From contig JAJZYI010000019.1 in NCBI GenBank assembly GCA_021798135.1, positions 1 to 22,013 of the forward strand: a stretch of 22,013 nt of DNA, written 5' to 3'. Both the position numbers and the translations under genes were made by a program. The stretch is from Actinomycetes bacterium (GTDB lineage: Bacteria; Actinomycetota; Acidimicrobiia; Acidimicrobiales; UBA8190). Below are positions 18,957 to 22,013 of this stretch, piece after piece. The notes under the pieces were generated by a model. It saw nothing but the letters and a program-made list of their open reading frames with translations, was not told the DNA's origin and made no database searches. Numbering within the stretch: the stretch's first letter is position 1; the number at the start of each line of letters is the position of its first letter.

Positions 18957-18962
18957 AGCGTA
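18957..18962 (-). promoter_or_regulatory. -10 box TACGCT for the 62-aa gene (leaderless)
   Basis: Minus strand TACGCT, 7 nt from ATG 18949; fits TANNNT. Confidence 0.55.
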
Positions 18963-19038
18963 GCCCCGGGTCGCCAGCCCTGGTGCGGGGCGTGACGCCG
19001 CCGCTCGGGAGCCCGGCGGGGACCGCGGCGCCGGCTGG

Positions 19039-21630
19039 GTGTCCGCGCGGAACGGGCTTCACTTCCCCGCGGTCCCGGCCGATGACCACGCTGTGAGGTC
19101 TTCGCGGGGGAGCACCGATCGCCGTCGGCCGTGGCTGCGGGCACGGCGGCGTCCCGCGGGCCGTGCCGTCCGGCGCCGGGCCCGTCCCGTCGACGTCCTG
19201 TCCGTCGGCCTGCTCGTGGTGGGCATCGCCGGCGCGTGCACGGTCGGCCTGGCGTGGCGCGACGCCGTCCGGGCGCAGGACAACCGGACCGTCGACGTGC
19301 GGGTGGCCGGCGTGCGCGCGTCGCTCGCCCAGGCCCTCGCCCACGACACCGACCTGGCCGGCGCGGCGGGGGCCCTGGCCACGGCCGATCCCGGCATCAC
19401 CAACGGCCAGTTCTCGAGCTGGTTCGGGCGTGCCGGCGGGCCCGTGCAGTACGGCGACGTGGTGGCGCTGGCCTACGTGTCGCGGGTCCCGGCCGCGTCC
19501 CTGCCGGCCGAGGCTCGCCGGATCGCCTCGGACCCGCCGTTCGGCCTCGGCAACGGCACGTTCCAGCTCGTGCCGCCGGGGGCCCGCCCGCAGTACTGCC
19601 TGCTCACCCTCGGGCTCACCCAGCTCCCGCCGGCCGTGGAGGCGCACTCCGCCGCCGTGCTGCAGGCCCTGGTGGCGTTCTCGGGCTTCCTCCGACCGGG
19701 CCTCGACCAGTGCGCCGCCCCCGCGAGCGGGCTGCTGACCAGCTCGAGCGCCGCCGGCGTGGCCGAGATGGGACCGCTCAGCGAGATGCTGGCGCTCACC
19801 GGGTCGGCCCGGGCGCAGGCCGCCAAGGCGGTGAAGACCCTGTTCGGCGCCCTGTCGCCGTACTTCATGGTGCGGCCCGTCTACGCCACCGGCACCGCTC
19901 CGCCGAGCCCTGCGACACGAGCCGAGTCCGTCGAGGGCTGGGTCCTGGAGATCGTCGACGCCGTCCCGCTGCTCGCCCCGGTCGTCGCCAGCATGCACGG
20001 CCTCGCCCTCACCCTCAGCTACCAGAACACGACGGGCACGCCCGTCACGCTGGCGCAGGCGGGCACGCCCGTCGGGCCGTCGGTCACGCAGACGGTCACC
20101 CTGGGTTCCGGCGGCCGCTGGATCGCGGAGATCACCGTGCCGGCGCCGTCCGCGCTCACCCCGGACGAGCAGGGGGCCATCGTGCTGGCCGGCACCCTGG
20201 TGCTGGTCCTCCTCCTCTTCTCCCTCGTCCAGGTCCTGGCGACGTCGCGGGCGCGGGCGCTCGAGCTCGTGGAGCAGACCGCCGGCGAGCTGGTGCACCA
20301 GTCGCGCCACGACGGCCTGACCGGCCTGGCGAACCGGGCGATGGTGCTCGAGGAGATCGACCAGGCACTCGCCCGCGGCCGGGCCGGCCAGGCCAGCGCG
20401 CTGGCCGTCCTCGTCATCGACCTGGACGGCTTCAAGGACGTGAACGACGCCTTCGGCCACAGCGTCGGCGACGAGCTGCTGCAGGCCGTCGCCGGCCGGC
20501 TGGTGGAGATGGTCGGCGTGTCGACCACGGTCGGGCGCATCGGCGGGGACGAGTTCGTCATCGTCGTCGACGGCAGCCCGGTCGACGACCCGGAGCAGCT
20601 GGCCCGGTCGGTCCTGGGCTCGCTCTCCCTGCCCGTCCGCCTCCCGAGCGTGCCCGGCTCCATCCCCTCCGGGGCCAGCATCGGCGTGGCCATGGGCCTG
20701 CGGGCCTCGGCACGCGACCTGCTGCGCGATGCCGACATCGCGCTGTACGAGGCCAAGGCCAGTGGCAAGAACCGCTACGCGGTCTTCCGGCCCGAGATGC
20801 GCACGGCCGTCGTCAACCGCTTCGACCTCGAGGCCGAGCTGCGGACGGCCATGCGCGCCAACCAGTTCTTCCTCGTCTACCAGCCGACGTTCGACCTCGA
20901 GGGCATGGGGGTGACCGGCGTCGAGGCCCTGCTCCGCTGGCACCACCCCACCCGCGGGATCGTGCCGCCGGTGGAGTTCATCCCGGTGCTCGAGTCGTCC
21001 GGCATGATCGTGGACGTCGGGCGCTGGGTCCTGGCCGAGGCGTGCCGCCAGGTCCGCCAGTGGCACAACCAGGGCTACCCGGTCAGCGTGGCCGTCAACG
21101 TGTCCGGGCGCCAGTTCGAGGGCGGCAACCTGGTCAACGACGTGCGCAGCGCCCTGGCCCGCTCGGGCCTCGACCCGCACAAGCTGGTGGTGGAGATCAC
21201 CGAGACCGTGCTCATGCGCGACCCGGCGGCCATCGCCGAGCGCCTGCGCCAGCTGAAGGCCCTCGGGGTGCGCATCGCCATCGACGACTTCGGGACCGGG
21301 TACTCGTCGATGGCGTACCTGCAGCAGTTCCCCGTCGACGTGCTCAAGATCGACCGCAGCTTCGTGACGGGCATGGTCGAGTCGGCCGAAGGCGGCGCCC
21401 TCGTCCGGGCCCTGGTCCAGCTGGGCAAGGCGCTGGGCCTGACGACGCTGGCCGAGGGCATCGAGGACGAGATCCAGCTCTACCGCCTCCGGGCCGAGAA
21501 GTGCGACGCCGGCCAGGGCTTCCTGTTCGCCAAGCCGCTGCCGCCGTCGGAGGCGGTCCAGTTCATGGCCGACCGCCGCGCCGCGCTCGCCGAGGCCGTG
21601 CCCGCTCCCGGTGGTGCCACCGAGGCCTGA
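19039..21630 (+). CDS. Membrane-bound GGDEF-EAL cyclic di-GMP protein with an extracytoplasmic sensor
   Basis: 863 aa. TM1 (about 51-73), a roughly 300-residue extracytoplasmic region with a CHASE-like look (RTVDVRVAGVRASLAQAL ... VVALAYVSRVP), TM2 (about 378-402), GGDEF domain (about 420-590) and EAL domain (about 600-850). The diguanylate cyclase motif GGDEF (502-506) is intact; the RxxD inhibitory site expected at 493-496 is absent. The phosphodiesterase signature is intact: EALLRW (629-634), VNVSGRQF, EITETVL, DDFGTG (749-754), LKIDRSF and AEGIE. It could therefore make and degrade c-di-GMP in response to an external signal. The start is uncertain: GTG 19039 gives the longest frame but has no ribosome binding site; GTG 19093 overlaps the stop of a four-codon frame (ATG 19082) and may be used instead. 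Confidence 0.93.
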   Translation: MSARNGLHFPAVPADDHAVRSSRGSTDRRRPWLRARRRPAGRAVRRRARPVDVLSVGLLVVGIAGACTVGLAWRDAVRAQDNRTVDVRVAGVRASLAQALAHDTDLAGAAGALATADPGITNGQFSSWFGRAGGPVQYGDVVALAYVSRVPAASLPAEARRIASDPPFGLGNGTFQLVPPGARPQYCLLTLGLTQLPPAVEAHSAAVLQALVAFSGFLRPGLDQCAAPASGLLTSSSAAGVAEMGPLSEMLALTGSARAQAAKAVKTLFGALSPYFMVRPVYATGTAPPSPATRAESVEGWVLEIVDAVPLLAPVVASMHGLALTLSYQNTTGTPVTLAQAGTPVGPSVTQTVTLGSGGRWIAEITVPAPSALTPDEQGAIVLAGTLVLVLLLFSLVQVLATSRARALELVEQTAGELVHQSRHDGLTGLANRAMVLEEIDQALARGRAGQASALAVLVIDLDGFKDVNDAFGHSVGDELLQAVAGRLVEMVGVSTTVGRIGGDEFVIVVDGSPVDDPEQLARSVLGSLSLPVRLPSVPGSIPSGASIGVAMGLRASARDLLRDADIALYEAKASGKNRYAVFRPEMRTAVVNRFDLEAELRTAMRANQFFLVYQPTFDLEGMGVTGVEALLRWHHPTRGIVPPVEFIPVLESSGMIVDVGRWVLAEACRQVRQWHNQGYPVSVAVNVSGRQFEGGNLVNDVRSALARSGLDPHKLVVEITETVLMRDPAAIAERLRQLKALGVRIAIDDFGTGYSSMAYLQQFPVDVLKIDRSFVTGMVESAEGGALVRALVQLGKALGLTTLAEGIEDEIQLYRLRAEKCDAGQGFLFAKPLPPSEAVQFMADRRAALAEAVPAPGGATEA

Positions 21631-21649
21631 GCGCTCCCGACGGCCCTGA

Positions 21650-21694
21650 CCGCGGCCCGGCCGGAGGGTCACCGCCGCGGGCCGCCGGCCGCGG
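21650..21694 (+). terminator. Possible terminator after the GGDEF-EAL gene
   Basis: Perfect 8-bp inverted repeat CCGCGGCC/GGCCGCGG (21650-21657, 21687-21694), 20 nt past the stop. In sequence this GC-rich such repeats also arise by chance. Confidence 0.3.
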
Positions 21695-21846
21695 CGGGCG
21701 CCGGCTCTCCCTGACGTGCGCCGGGCCCGGCACGCCGGCCCGCCCGCTCGCTGCCGAGCGCCGGGAGAGCCGGCGGCGGCGGTTCGTGCCAGGATGGTTG
21801 CCACGGACCGTGGGCGCCGTGGGGGGCCCGGACCGAGGGGGAGGCC

Positions 21847-22013
21847 ATGTCCGGGGGGACGCACGTGACCAGGCGTGAACGCGGCGCTGCTGCCGCCGGC
21901 GGGCGAGCCAGGCGCCGGGGGACCGGCGTCGCCGCCTGGGCAGCCGCCGTGCTCGTGGTGGCGGCGGTGGCAGGCACCGGCGCGGCGTCGGCGCTCGCGG
22001 CGCGGGCCGCGCG
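21847..22013 (+). CDS. Start of an exported or membrane-anchored protein (3' end outside window)
   Basis: 55 codons visible, open at the edge. A basic N-terminus with an RRERG/RARRR cluster is followed by a hydrophobic segment (about 28-50, VAAWAAAVLVVAAVAGTGAA), a signal peptide or anchor. The purine-rich GAGGGGGAGG lies directly before ATG 21847, although the spacing is short. Too little remains to assign a family. Confidence 0.6.
   Translation, partial: MSGGTHVTRRERGAAAAGGRARRRGTGVAAWAAAVLVVAAVAGTGAASALAARAA

Noticed and set aside
18928..21864. 978-codon minus-strand and 915-codon plus-strand frames over the GGDEF-EAL gene
   Set aside because: Shadows of the GGDEF-EAL frame, which alone shows conserved motifs.

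Overview
The window comes from a very GC-rich chromosome of the Actinomycetota. An Acidimicrobiia-type lineage is my best guess, inferred from GC content, GTG starts, TANNNT leaderless promoters and the mix of families; there is no rRNA or marker gene to settle it. I find 21 protein genes, two of them cut by the window edges. No tRNA, rRNA, IS element or CRISPR array was recognised. Most long open frames are antisense or out-of-frame shadows of real genes.

Layout. (1) 1-3868, minus strand: a flavin/haem redox operon in the order small anchored protein, ApbE flavin transferase, ferric-reductase-like haem membrane protein, NuoF-like Fe-S/flavin protein (runs off the left edge). Its first three genes overlap by 4 bp. 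(2) 4147-5733: two unrelated class I SAM methyltransferases facing each other. (3) 6013-9659: an MMPL/RND exporter, a CsoR/CstR-family repressor and a divergent glutaredoxin-like protein. Three 16-bp ATAC/GTAT-type operator candidates sit on the exporter and repressor promoters. (4) 9812-13682, minus: a MurE-family ligase, a GT2 glycosyltransferase and a Kelch-type lipoprotein, joined by 4-bp overlaps; a likely cell-envelope operon. (5) 14106-17497, minus: three consecutive genes that each carry two YbjQ-like domains (six domains in total), preceded by a 149-aa protein of unknown function. (6) 17618-18949: a 49-aa membrane peptide, a DtxR-family metalloregulator and a 62-aa exported or anchored peptide. 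(7) 19039-22013: a membrane GGDEF-EAL protein and the start of an exported protein.

How the parts may work together (inference): the themes are redox and metal or sulfur sensing (ApbE, haem protein, glutaredoxin, CsoR/CstR, DtxR, YbjQ) and envelope building (MurE, GT2, MMPL). The clearest regulatory circuit is the CsoR/CstR-like repressor acting on its own promoter and on the MMPL promoter.

The most unusual feature is a high density of short direct tandem repeats. Almost every intergenic gap has its own array with a private unit (15, 18, 22, 24, 25, 32 or 39 bp). Several arrays touch or include a stop codon or terminator hairpin, and three genes carry frame-preserving repeats of 9, 15 or 18 bp.
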